From: Leptodontidium sp. MPI-SDFR-AT-0119
Taxonomy: Eukaryota; Ascomycota; Leotiomycetes; Helotiales; Leptodontidiaceae
Direction of reading: 5' to 3'
Assembly: GCA_020726505.1 (NCBI GenBank)
Contig: JAHLEZ010000004.1
Span: forward strand, 930,001 to 994,000
DNA: 64,000 nt
Part shown: in pieces, positions 47,124 through 58,928 of the stretch
Layout: every line of letters begins with the position of its first letter
Position numbering within the stretch: position 1 is the stretch's first letter
Position numbers and translations under genes: made by a program
The notes under the pieces: model-generated
The model's database searches: none
Seen by the model: the letters and a program-made list of their open reading frames with translations, nothing else
What the model was told of the DNA's origin: nothing

Positions 47124-50100
47124 CTAGACAATCGCAGGTCCAAGGAACAAACAACTCCCCTCGAAATGCCCCACTGTCGTGACAACCGGGTCAGGCCCTG
47201 CGTTATAATCCACCGCATAGTAGTTTTGGTAATTGTTGAGATATTCCCCGAGCAAGACGGCGCATGTATAGCCAGGGTCGCTTCCAAAAATACCGAAGAG
47301 CTGCTCTGGTTGCGGTTGATCGCCACAAACGTTACACTTCTGGAGAGTGAGATGAGCGTGCTGGAAGACAGGGGTAGTGTCAGACGTCCTGTTTCCTGTG
47401 GCGCAGAGGCCGGAGTCAATGTGATAGATGTAGCCTTGTGGAGCGTCCCCAGGAGATGTGGGAACGGCATAGAAGGCTAGCTTGTCTTGAGCTGGGGCGA
47501 TAGCATCATATATTGCGTAGGCGAGTGAGCCTTCGCTCACACCTAAAAATCCGAAGGCTGTATCGTAGTACGTCGCAGGCTGGGGGTTGGTGAAGAGTGC
47601 TGCATTGCCTAGGGTGGCTGGTGTCGAGCCAGGCGGTGCGGGCGCTGCTTGACTACAAGGGATAGACGGGGTTGCGGATGGGATGGCGACGGTGCTGCTG
47701 ATTAGAATTTCGACTGTGCTGGAAGGAATGGCAACTTGTGTACTCGAAGGCACTTGCTCCACAGAAGAACTAGACTGAGGCTCCTCTGGAAACAGTAAGT
47801 AGATACAGTCATCAATCACCGTGCTAAGTGTAGCGACCGACAAACTGGGTCCATCTCCATAGTTGATCGAGTAGAATGGATCGGTGGAAATAGTATCTCC
47901 AAAGAACACCATACAGTGGTAAGGGAGGTAGCTACCTCCTGGTTTTGTATCATCGCAGAAAAGCTGTTCTGGGGGTGGGAGGCCGCCGCAGAAACGACAA
48001 GGTTGGAGAGAGAGTTCGCCTGCTTCGTAACGTGGATATGTACCGGCTGTAACGTTACCTTCGATGCACATGCCAGTATCTGGGTGATAGAGGTAGCCGA
48101 AATTATTGCAGTCGGTAGTGGGAGGAAGTCTGGAGGTGGGGACTTGGTAGTAGGCTATTTTGTCTGTGGCAGGGACTGTTGGGTTGAATTCTGCATATGC
48201 GACGGACCCAATTTCGTTCGAGCCGTTGAAGCCGAAGGACCATGTTAGAGGAATCGAATTGACGTATACAGCTGGAGCGGGAGTACTCGTCAAGCTTGAG
48301 TCGCCGATATTCTGTGGGTTGAAACCAGGTGCGTAGACCATTCCGCCGCAGGAAACAGTTGTGGAGGTCGCAGGAACAATAGCCACTGTGCTGCTAGGTA
48401 CTTCGGTCACTGATGCTGTAGGCTCAACAGAGGAAGTAGGCACATCAGGAAACAGGAGCCAAATACAATCAGCAGGACCAAACTCAAGCGTAGCAACAGC
48501 CAAAGCCGGACCCGGACCATAATTCGTCCCATAGAAAGGAAACGGGTCTTGCAAATCGCCATAGAACTGCATGCACTGATAAGGCCTGTCACGATTCTCC
48601 GCAGCAGGTGCTGAGCTCGTGCAGAAGAGCTGGTTGATATCTGGTTTTCCAGCGCAGAGTCCGCATGGCTCGAGGAGGAGTTCGCTGTCGGCGAATCGTG
48701 GACCGGCGGAGCTTGTTGCGTTAGCCGTGACGCAGAGTCCTGAGTTGACGTGGTAGAAGTAGCCGAAATTGGAGCATACGTCTGTTGGTTCGAGGATTTC
48801 TGTGGAGATTTGGTAGTAGGCAATTTGGTCTATTGCTGGTGGGTCGGGATTTTTCTCTGCGTAGGCTTTGTCGCCGACATTTATGCCGATGAATCCAAAG
48901 GAATAGACCACGCCTTGGAATTCGAAGACAGCGGGAGCGGGAATGCTGGTCAGTGTCGCATTACCAATGGTTGCTGGGACTTCCCCTGTCTCGAAGGAAG
49001 TTCCGCATGGAGGTGCTTCTGTAGATGATATATTAGCACTTTTTAGTCTCATGGCACGAGGATAGTGAAGGGAACTGACCTGTTGGGGTAGACGAAGGAA
49101 CGATCTGAGTGCTGGATGGTAGCAGCACTACAGAGGATGTGGGCGATGAATTGCAACGGCCAAATTCAGGATGACATCCAGTCTCGCAGAAAGCCGTTTC
49201 GTTCCCACAGAAGAAGAACTCGGAACAACAATCACCAAACGGACTGCCCTCGCATGAGACGCCATTGCCACAGGTTCCATCATTGGAAATTGTAGTGCAA
49301 TATCCATAGCCTGGCTGACAGCCAGTACCACAATGAGCTGCATCATGGCCACAGGTGTCATCACTTCCGCAGCATGCTCCGAAAGGGTTTCCATCACATC
49401 TCGAGTCGCCACCTGCGCCAGCGCAGAGATTTGAGGTTGGCGATGGGGAGAAGCTGGCTGTTAGTGATGCTGGTGAGGTTGAGATGATGGTTGATGTAGG
49501 AATATCAACTTGGATTGAGCTGGAGATTGGCGATGGTTCGACGATGGATGTAGAAACCAGGACGGGGATAGTCGATGATGGTACCAGCATCTCACTAGAG
49601 GTTGACTCGGGTAGTGGACCACTAGCATATGGAGATGGTATATCGATGAGAGACGAAGATGGGATTGGTAGGTCGATCGTACTCGATACTTCAATGGGAA
49701 TGGAGACAGAAGGCACTGGAATGTCAACCGAGCTGGTAACTGGCGGCAGTACAGCAACAGACGACGATATATCGACAATTAAAGTCGGAGATGGTACTGT
49801 AACCTCAATCGAGCTTGACACAGGTACTGGTACCGGAATCGACGAAGTAAGAGCGACGGGGACGGAAATAGATGGCACCGGAATCTCAACCGAAGTTGAT
49901 TCAGGTGGTGGTCCAGGAAGGGTGGATAGAATATCGATCACTGAAGAAGATGGTGATGGCCCCAGCATAGGGGACATGATATCGACAGGAACACTGGAGG
50001 AGGGTATTGGAACTTCGACTGAACTCGAGAATTCGATGTGTGCTGATGGTGAAGGAACTGGCACTTCAACTGGGCTTGACGGTGAAATTGGCGAATAGTA

Positions 50101-51456
50101 CGTTGAAATAATAGCGGACGTTGCCTCAACGATAGGTGCTGTCTCTTGTGGTGGCGTAGGTGGTGTTGATGCAGGTGGCATTATCGGTGTGGACTCTATT
50201 ATGAAAGTCAGAGAAGATTCTTGAACACTGTTGTGCTTGTTGCTGCGTCCTGTCCGGGAGACGAAGGCGCTGGCTCAGAAAGGGTTAGGGTCAATGTTGA
50301 TAGAACTGCGATCTCTGAACTGAGAATTATTATCGAAGACTGGCCATCTGGGCCTGGCGATGTAGTTGATTGTACTGGAGTTGGTTGAGGTGGTGTGTCG
50401 ACTGTGCTTTCAGTAGATGATGCGCCTGGACCTGGCGAGAGGATCGTTGAATCTGGAAGTGGAGGAGCGATACTGGACGGCCCTGTCATTTCCGGTACAG
50501 TTGGTGCTGTCAATTCATCCATGGAAGAGACAGGAACGAATGGTTTTGTCGATATCGACGCTGCTATGGCTGAGATCGAGGGCGGCATTGTAGGCTCTAA
50601 GTTTAGCGTTAGAAGAGACTCACAGTTGGACAGAATACTGGAATTGAAGTCCTCGTTTCGAAAGGTTGGTGATAATCACGGGCTTCGTACCCTTCTCGAG
50701 CGTTCGAGTTCCAGAAGGATTAAAGAAGGGAAGAATAAAAGAGATAGTATACCTTGAGAAGTTGCCACCATCTCAGAACTATGTTTTGTTCTTGTGAAAG
50801 TACATGGACAATCTGAGGACTATCAGCTGTGCCCTACCTAGCACGTTTGAAGACCAACTCACCTGTGATCGTGAGAGTCGTAGCTTCTGTGACAGTATAC
50901 GTGTGAGTGCCATGGGTAAATGTTGTTGGGCTCGGGCACACAGTCGTCAATACATCGGTTGTGATAGTCGTATATTCGGTGTAATTACACTTTGGAATGG
51001 AATAAGTACAAGGACAATCTGTTCGTGTCAGCGCGGAATTAAATATCATTTTCTCTCTCTTCTTTGAGACATGTATTTACCTGTCACAGTGATCGTGGTC
51101 GGCCCCGTGACCGTGAAAGTCTTCGTTCCGTAAGTGAAAGTCGTAACATGATCAATGAAAGTGGTGTAGATGCTCGTCGTGAGTGTGGTGTACTCGATAG
51201 GCTCTTGTGTTGGTGTGGGTGCTAGAGGATTGAGAGTCACAGATTCAGTGACGGTGGTATCGATACAAGTTGCTGAAGAGACAGTGGTGGTGTAGCCAGA
51301 GATGGTGGCTACGGTGCGAGAAGGGAAGCAAGTGTTGATATGAAGTGGCTGTTCGACTACAGTCCAGACAACGCAAAGGCTGTTCATGGGCTCGAAGAGC
51401 ATGGTACCTAGATGGGTAAGGGCCAAAGCTGGTAAAGCTAATATCGTGAACTTCAT
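47124..51456 (-). CDS. Large secreted mosaic wall protein with two CBM18 domains and a triplicated module
   Basis: Model: 51456-51081, 51018-50863, 50812-50753, 50596-50229, 50193-49080 and 49018-47124, about 1322 residues. It opens with a signal peptide (MKFTILALPALALTHLG), then YTT/VTTFTYGT segments each ended by a phase-1 intron and a DCPCT motif. A long Ser/Pro/Val repeat zone (SSSVEVPVPS-type) follows, then two eight-Cys hevein-like chitin-binding domains (about 577-619 and 624-667), then three copies of an unknown ~195-residue module (from about 692). No GPI or membrane signal is seen at the end. The junction at 50228-50194 is weak: the in-phase intron is only 35 nt, so a frameshift is possible there. 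Likely binds chitin outside the cell; enzyme activity not evident. Confidence 0.65.
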
Positions 51457-51778
51457 GATTGCCGATTCAATGGAAAGAAACTTGAAATGTGAGACGAGGT
51501 ATTGAGGAAGTGCCTCGTATTTAATAGACGGCGCGAACGCGAATGTCTTGAATCATCATGTGGAATGCACATCCATATCAGATCAAAAGCGCTCTTGGTA
51601 TGTCTCAAATCACGCCTCTGACAGCTGTCGCAAGATGAGAAATGTACAATGCTCGGATCAAATGCAGCATGATAAATGAAGGGGCCGTTCGAATTGTCTG
51701 CGAATCTTCTCGAATTCCTGAGCTTCTAGCCTTCTAACGTTTCCAGCAATAAGACTTCACACCATAACCCTATATTCT
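51457..51778. other. Spacer and promoter of the wall-protein gene
   Basis: Holds the promoter for the minus-strand wall-protein gene (TATTTAATA near 51518) and the 3' end of the exchanger gene. Confidence 0.4.
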
Positions 51779-53002
51779 CTATCTCTTGAAGAAAGTCAAC
51801 TCAACGACAACGAACGAAATGTAAAGACCAAAAAGTAACGCGCCCAGCCACCTCCTTGCTCCAATCCAAGTAACGAGCATCAACAAAACTGAACACGCCC
51901 AGACAGTCCAAACCTCAAAAGCCACAAGGTTATCAGTGAGCAAACCAGTCCCAGGTGTAGGTTGACTGCCGGAATCAGCATCAGTATCAGCATCGCCTTG
52001 GCTTCCGCTGACGAATATAATCCCAATGCAGAGAGTTAGCAGGAACATATTAGAGCCTGCTGTCGTGGCCGTCATGATAGTAGTGCGGCTCTGCCAACTG
52101 TCGATGACTGCCATGATCTTCTCCGGGAGGGTAGTTGAGATGGATACAAGCGTGATGCCGATGAGAGTGTTGGAGATTTTGAAAAGGCTAGCAAGAGAGG
52201 CCGCGGATTGTGAGAGTGTATAAGCAGCTATAAACAAGGCGGCAAGACCGACAAAAACAAGAAGTGCATGGTAGCTGGTTCTTGTTGGTCGTGGAGGCTC
52301 ACTGGGCGAATGGGGTGACGAGTATGTTGGCAGCAAAGGAGAAGCTTCGGTTGGATGGCATTCCAACACAGATGGATATATCGAGATGTGTAATTCTTGG
52401 TGATCGGCGCTTGGTGTTGGTAACGGCATTTCTTCATGGACCTCGACAGTAGGTTCTTCTAGCGTAGGAGCCAATATCCCATCGTATATCGCCGAACAAA
52501 TCGACACGACATATATCGCGAATCCTACGATGAAGAATATCCCCCCGGTCAGATCCAATAAGCCGGTGAAGGCAAGTAGCGTGAATATAGTCGATACAGC
52601 GAACAATGCCCCCGAGTATATCTTCGCGCTGAGGTCGAATCGGATCGGGTTCTTGTTGAAGAGGAGACCCAGGGCAAATGCACCCATCACATTCGAGATA
52701 CTCGATCCAACCACATTTCCTAGGCCGAGAGAAGGTCGCTGTTGTACAATCGATGCCACGACTACTGCGAGCTGGTGTTGTCAGTGGATGATGCAGACTA
52801 GTGGACTGCTTCGCAGACATACCTCTTCCCATTCTGCTCCTGCTGTGAGCAAAACTATCAACGTTTCCGGTATTTCACATCGTCGCGCAATGATGGCCGT
52901 GTTGGTTGTAAAGAGGACTGCGCCTGTTTGGAGGAGGAAGAGACTGGCAATGAATGCACAGCTGTTGAATACGAGGCTATCATGATCCATGACGCTGGGC
53001 AT
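51779..53002 (-). CDS. Na/Ca-exchanger-family membrane transporter
   Basis: Exons 53002-52823 and 52771-51779 give 390 residues; the 51-bp intron has a CTGAC branch site and keeps phase. Two alpha-repeat regions typical of cation/Ca2+ exchangers are seen: GAEWEELAVVVASIVQQRPS with GNVVGSSISNVMGAF in the first half, and SISTTLPEKIMAVID with AGSNMFLLTL in the second. About ten hydrophobic segments flank a Pro/Ser-rich central loop. The second repeat has SISTTLPE rather than the usual GTSLPE. Likely moves Ca2+ or another divalent ion across an organelle or plasma membrane; ion and direction cannot be told. The ATG at 53002 gives a normal first membrane segment. Confidence 0.8.
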
Positions 53003-53998
53003 GCATCCTTCAAGCCGCAGATGCTGGATCTCATACCATGCTGATCGTAGGCATTCGTGCTTCCTTTGAGTCTCTTGAAGGAAGGTTCAATGCTGTTGAT
53101 AGTACAAGGAGACAATGAATGCAAGGCGAAGAGAGAATGGCAACAACAAGGAGAAAGAAGAGAAGGAAAGCTCAACAACTACCTACCTCTTGCCTCTTAC
53201 CTCTCTCCCTGCCTACCACTCATTCCTACCTTCTGCCCAACCGTACCATATCATAATCTACCTTCCACAGACTGACACTGCATATATACCTCGTTACACG
53301 ATATCGAGGGGGCGTTTTCGTCATCTGTGTCGGGTGTTCCCAGAACAATGTCGAGGCTGGTGCACAAAGAATCTAGGGAATTATATTGAATGTTCGGAGA
53401 AGAGTCAGGCAATTGAGGTTTTCTTTCGTTGCGTAGTGCAGTGGGCGATTGATGGATATGCATTGGTTCAATCTGCCGTCTGTTTGAGTCCTCTTTCGGA
53501 AGAATTGAAGATGTTGATGTTGGGGTGTTGATCGAGGAAGTGAAACTGCGGGACGGGGATGAGAGGGCGGATTCTTGCATGATGCAACCCCGCCCATCCA
53601 ATCCCATGTCTTCCTCCCACCACCCAACCACCCCTTCACCACTCCACCACTGACTGCGCAGTATCAGTGTCGACCTCGACATCGTCATCGCCACACCACA
53701 GTGAACCAATACCTTCAGACCTGGCAAACCTGTATCATGAAGCGAACGCAGGATGGGTACTGTAACACGAAGGGCGCGGGGCAACCGTGAGCTGATTGAT
53801 GGGAATGGGAGGGGATAATGACCGTCGATCGACTCGTGTCAGTGGGCTGACAGTATTATATTACATCAAGACGACAACCGACAAAGCGAAAGTTCTCACC
53901 ACCACCACCTCAATAGCCTCAAAAGGCCCGTGGACAGTATATCCTCATTTTTCTCTCTCCATTATTCCCCAGTTTCGGCCAAGCTGGTCAAGCTTCAA
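53003..53998. other. Spacer
   Basis: Several long open frames on both strands, none with a motif. No gene is called. Confidence 0.35.
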
Positions 53999-54742
53999 AT
54001 GTCCGGCCTAGCCTCGTCCATGGCAGTCTCGAGGCCCAAGAGGATCACTGGCGGATGTTTGTGTCGTGGAGTACGGTATGAAGTCGAATTCTCTCCAGAG
54101 CACGACTGGAAAAGAGGTGTGCGTTTGTCCCATTTTCCCTTTCACATGTGTCAGGCCTCGGTTTCTTGTACTTGAAGGTTGGCAAGCAGTTATTCTAGTT
54201 CTATTGATCTCTTCTGGGCCTTGTTACCCCGCCATTCTAGATCGTGGGTTGATCGTCAGGTCCATTATAGCCTCACTCTTGTCAGTGTACGATGTGCCGG
54301 AAAACCTGCGGATCACTGGTCTACAATTTCCATACTGTCAAGGCATCCGAGATAGAGTGGACGTCACAGGCGACCTACGCGGAATACAATTCCTCTCCAG
54401 GATGCTATCGGTCATTCTGCAAGAAATGCGGTTCACCACTTGCCTGGTCGGACCGGAAGGTAGTAATGTCCTTCCACTGCTTCATCATGACTTCTGACAA
54501 ACAGAATTAAGGTTAATACGGACATTGAGCTCGCTGTTGGGACAATGGATGAAGAGTTCCTGCTTGGAGACAGAGATGCCGATGATCAAGCACTTGGAGC
54601 CCATGGAGTTGCACTAGCAAATCCGGAGGCAGACCACTTCCACATCAGAAACCAGATCCCTGGGGTCACTGATGGAATTTCAGCTGCAGGCACACGATTT
54701 TGGAGGGGAAGCAAAGAGGGGCCAATGACGATTTCGAATTGA
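53999..54742 (+). CDS. GFA-domain protein (glutathione-dependent formaldehyde-activating type)
   Basis: Proposed exons 53999-54116, 54271-54459 and 54512-54742. The first has TGGCLCRGVRYEVEFSPEHDW, the second SCQCTMCRKTCGSLVYNFHTV and FCKKCGSPLAWSD, the third VNTDIELAVGTMDEEFLLG. The CxC, CxxC and later CxxC pairs are the zinc ligands of the GFA fold, named for enzymes that form S-hydroxymethylglutathione; most fungal members have no proven substrate. Exons 2 and 3 join cleanly at phase 0. Exons 1 and 2 do not: donor GTGTGC leaves phase 1 while exon 2 needs phase 0, so a tiny exon was missed or a one-base shift has broken the gene. Confidence 0.65.
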
Positions 54743-55947
54743 TAACATCTCATCCGAGATTTGTGGACTCGGGACAATCGGTGCTAGTATTGTGGAGGTG
54801 GCTGAACCACTGGAACGAAAACAAGGTCACTTCTCCAATTGCCAAGCCCAGTCTCAGAAAAATTGTGTCATCGAATGCCTCTTTACTGGATTTGTTGAGG
54901 GAAATAAAATTTGCATGGGTTATGGAGTTTATCTGGTGGCGTCTTGGAAGTTGGGTTTTCCTATTCCCTGTAGATCTCTCTCTCGGCATTCTCTCGCTAT
55001 GTCCCGCATATCATATCGGCTCTCAGCCTCAAATTTTTACACAGCAATGCATACAACACATATCAACACATTCTTCATCTCTGGAGCATGGCATGTCCGT
55101 TCTTCTTACGGATCACGGGTAGCAAGCACCTTTACCGGCACACTTCCTTTCCCAACATTCACTCTTCGTGCCCGTCTACAAGATCGAGATCACAAGTATT
55201 TCCTCTTCCCCTAGCTGCCTCTGCTCAGCTTATTTATTATGAGGAGATGTCGTCGTTCTGACCCACTTTAATACCGAGGCTACCGAGGAGCAAAATAGAA
55301 GAGTGCTACTTCTTTCCGTCTTGGTCGTGGGGAAGATCTCCATAAATTTAACCTTATATGATTTAACGTTGTATTTAGCTTCTCTCCTTTATCCAATCCA
55401 GATCCGCTGATTCGATGGGTGTAGCTCTGAAAGCCATCACTTTACTTGGTTGAGCCCCACTGCGATCAAAAATTGGACCGCGGCATCAACTTCAACGTCT
55501 CCACAAACGCCTCTGGCGCGAAGCCAAAGACTGGAGAATTGGTCCGGCAGTAGCCATCCGCAGATCATTGCCAATCTGCCGTGAGCGACTGTCTTAGGTC
55601 TCGATCCCTGTCTCGGGCGTCAGACCAATCATTGCTTTTGTCAATATTGCTGACCATGGTCACCATCGATAGTTCTCCACGTTTTCCGCTCGGAATCGGA
55701 CAAAATACTTTCAGTTCGGCTGGATATAAACTATAACCACCAACTACTACCTAATAATCAACAAACAACATCCACAAAACTAAGGAAAACATACTTCCGT
55801 CATGGAGATCTTTGGAGTTAGATTGGCTTCATGATTCAGATGGCAAACAACTATTAATTGGAAGACTTTTCCCCCATTTCCATTATGTAGGATTCCAATT
55901 TCTCAGACAAACGAAGTCCCAAGCCATCTTCCGTTCTTCTTTCCAAT
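54743..55947. other. Spacer and peroxidase promoter
   Basis: No supported gene. A TATAAA element near 55724 lies about 225 bp before the peroxidase start. Confidence 0.4.
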
Positions 55948-57342
55948 ATGAGATACACAAGTGCTATTGTAGGCGCTCTCGCCTTTTGTGCTTCCGAGGT
56001 CGTTGCTTTCCCTGCGGCTGCCATCGAGTACGCTGCTCGAGCAGAGCATGACACTTTTGCCCGAGAAGATATCGAAGCTGCTATTGCAAAGCTCGAATCA
56101 CAACGGCGTGCTCCTGGTTTCGACGCTGCAAAACAGTATGTTTCCACCCACGGCCAATACGCATTCGTGGCACCAAAAGCCCCCAACACAGCCAATGGTG
56201 ATCAGCGTGGACCATGTCCTGGCTTGAACGCCATGGCGAACCACGGATACATTCCTCATAATGGTGTTGCAACTATCCAACAATTTATCGATGGAACCGA
56301 GACTGGTAAGTGTGCTTCATCAACATATCAGACTAAGACTAAAAATTTCTAGTTTTCGGAATGGGAAGGGATCTTGGTGGCTTCCTTGCCATCTACGGCG
56401 CTCTCGTTGACGGCAATCTCGCAAAGTGGTCGATCGGTGGCCCAACTCCAGCAGTTCCAAGCGCACTTGGCCTGCTCGGTACCCCTACGGGTATCTCTGG
56501 TTCGCATAACAAGTACGAGGGTGATGCCTCTCCAACTCGTCCAGATCTGTACGAGTAGTAAGTTATCCCTCCCTTCACTCAGGAGATGCAATACACTAAC
56601 AACGTCCAGTGGCAACACTTACAAAGTCATCATCTCTCAATTCCAAGAGTTGTTCCAGTTGCAACCCAACGCAGCAACAGCCAACTACGATCTCAGCGTT
56701 CTGACCCCATTCCGCGCCTCTCGCTTCCAGCAATCCATCGAGCGCAACCCGTATTTCTTCAACGGTCCATTCTCCGGTATCGCCGTTCAGCCCGCAGCAT
56801 ACACATTCATCTACCGCTTCATGGGCAACAAGTCAGCCGAGTACCCCGAAGGACGCCTGAATCAAGACGTACTCAAGTCATTCTTCTCCATCACCGGCAC
56901 CAGCGGCAACTTCCAGTGGACGGAAGGCTATGAGCGCATCCCAGAGAACTGGTACAAGCGCGCCATCGGCGACGAGTACACCATCCCATTCTTCCTCACC
57001 GATCTCCTCGCTGCTGCCTTGGAGTATCCTCAATTCCTCAACATCGGAGGTAATACCGGCAAGGTCAATACCTTCACTGGTGTCAACTTTGAGGATTTGA
57101 CGGGTGGCGTCTTTAATGGCGCTACGCTCCTTGAGGGAAATAACCTCGCTTGCTTCGTCTTGCAGGGCGTTATCCAGTTCTTGCCTGATAGCTTGCTCGG
57201 TGCGGTTGGTGATGTTGGGGGTGTGTTGAATCAACTTAATGGTGTTTTGGGTGGTGCACTATCGCCTCTTACTTGTCCTAAGTTGGATAAGGTTAATAAG
57301 GATCAGTTCTCGAAGTTCCCAGGTGCGCAGGGTATGTTCTAG
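55948..57342 (+). CDS. Secreted heme-thiolate peroxidase (chloroperoxidase/peroxygenase family)
   Basis: Exons 55948-56305, 56353-56557 and 56610-57342 give 431 residues, all in phase. A signal peptide (MRYTSAIVGALAFCASEVVAF) is followed by GPCPGLNAMANHGYIPHNG; Cys90 of this PCP motif is the proximal heme ligand. The distal motif reads YEGDASPTR (Glu175, Asp177, Arg182), the EGD form of peroxygenases rather than the EHD of chloroperoxidase, though the spacing to Arg differs from the classic form. Text near the end, CPKLDKVNKDQFSKFPG, is common in ascomycete members. Family members use H2O2 to halogenate or insert oxygen; the substrate is unknown. Confidence 0.88.
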
Positions 57343-58928
57343 TAGATGTGATGAGAAAAGGTAGGGTGAGTAATGTATTTTTGAGCGTGCATATCTATCA
57401 GGATGATATAAGACGGGATGAAAGGGTTTTGGGGTTGGGGTTGGGGTTGGGGGTATAATTCCCATTCTTGTAAATATTCAGGATGGATCGGGGGAATCCG
57501 TACATTGGTACATACAATCAAAAGAAAGAAGGATTATCCGTGATTGGTTATTTCTCTTCAGATTCTCCCTTGTGATCTTTCCCAATCCTGGAAAGTGAAT
57601 GGTTTTGAATCGTCCTTCAGATCTATAGCTAACCCCCCCCCCCCCCTAAACAAGCCCTGGAAATCAGCAAGCAAACTCGGGGGGTGTTCCATTTCCATTT
57701 CGAATCTTTGTGAACTCCTCCTCCTCCTCTTCCTAACCCAATATCATAAAACACAAAAACCCACCCACAGCAAGGAATAATTCAAGTTCCATCCCATCTC
57801 TCCACATGCTAGAAACTCCAGTCCGGGTGCACGTGCTAGTCATACTTCCTCGCCCTCCCCTGCTACTGTCTGATTGGTGGAACGTGCTCTTGCTAAGCGG
57901 TTTTGTTGCATATCGTAGAAATCTCGAAATAAGGATATTGTGGCTGGGACCCTTATCACCTCAAGGTCCCCCCCCTCCTAAGGTTCCATTATTTGGGTGC
58001 CTTAGAAACATTTGAGCAGAAAAGTTCAAGGCAACGCGTTTAATGGAGACAAAGAGATTGAATGCACTGTAATTATTTAGAGAAAAAGATAGGAGATGAG
58101 ATTTCGATTTTTGTTTGTTTATTACTTTGTTGTTTACTCACACAAGAAGGAGGTGTAGTTTGACCAAGTACGTTGCTTATGAATTTATGATTCCACATCT
58201 ACTTTAAATGCTCTTATATCCGTTAGAGTGTAGATCTTTATTATCTTTTCGAGTTCCACTTTTGTAAGGGACTTCATTGTGGTCAGCTGTTCATTTTTGT
58301 GAAAGTAGTTGCGAAGATGTGATTTTATTTCGATGCCAGGCCAAATTAGTGATAGAGGCATGAATATGTCCCGTGGGGTGCTCATGTCTAGGCGATTTCC
58401 TGTTATTTAATAATACTGCGGTGATCTCAAAAATTAGAGGCTCGAGCCGTGTCGCTTTCGAAGTTACGGAGGGGTGGCGATGGGGACTTTGACTTCACCA
58501 TAGGGTGGACATCAGTGCATTGGAAGGGAAGTGCTTAGGCTTGAAATGATTTTCATTTAGCAAATACCTGTCACAAACCCGGCAATGCATCTATGCTTCG
58601 CCAGAAACGCATCTTGAGATGCATGATAACCTCTCTGCAAGGAAGATACCAAGAAACAAACTCGAAAGTTAGAACAGGATGCTCTCTTTCTGTCGGTCCG
58701 ATCAGAGAAGCAAGAAGCAATCATAACCGGAATCGCAAATGATGCAGAACATGAAAAAAGAGCACGTATGCAGAGTGATCTTGCAGCAGCAAACAAACAA
58801 AACACCTCAATGTGCAAGGCAAGGTAAGCAAACCACCCAGCCAACTCCAGCGCCAATGCAAAGGGTGAACTTTTTCTTCGGGAGAAAATGCCACAACGTT
58901 ACCACTCAATGATTGGAAACGGGAGAGG
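57343..58928. other. Long spacer with G/C runs
   Basis: No supported gene. It contains a GGGGTT repeat (57427-57453) and a 14-nt C run (57633-57646). Confidence 0.4.
57427..57453. repeat. Short (GGGGTT)n tract
   Basis: About four G4T2 units in the 3' flank of the peroxidase gene. It could form a G-quadruplex. The unit is unlike the usual fungal TTAGGG telomere repeat, so a telomere relic is unlikely. Confidence 0.85.

Noticed and set aside
49355..50098. A 247-codon plus-strand frame
   Set aside because: It is the antisense shadow of the repetitive Ser/Pro/Val zone of the wall protein.
53251..53784. A 177-codon minus-strand frame
   Set aside because: Composition is low-complexity, with no known motif, and other frames overlap it.
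57427..57453. Telomere repeat relic
   Set aside because: The unit is GGGGTT, not TTAGGG, and the tract is too short.
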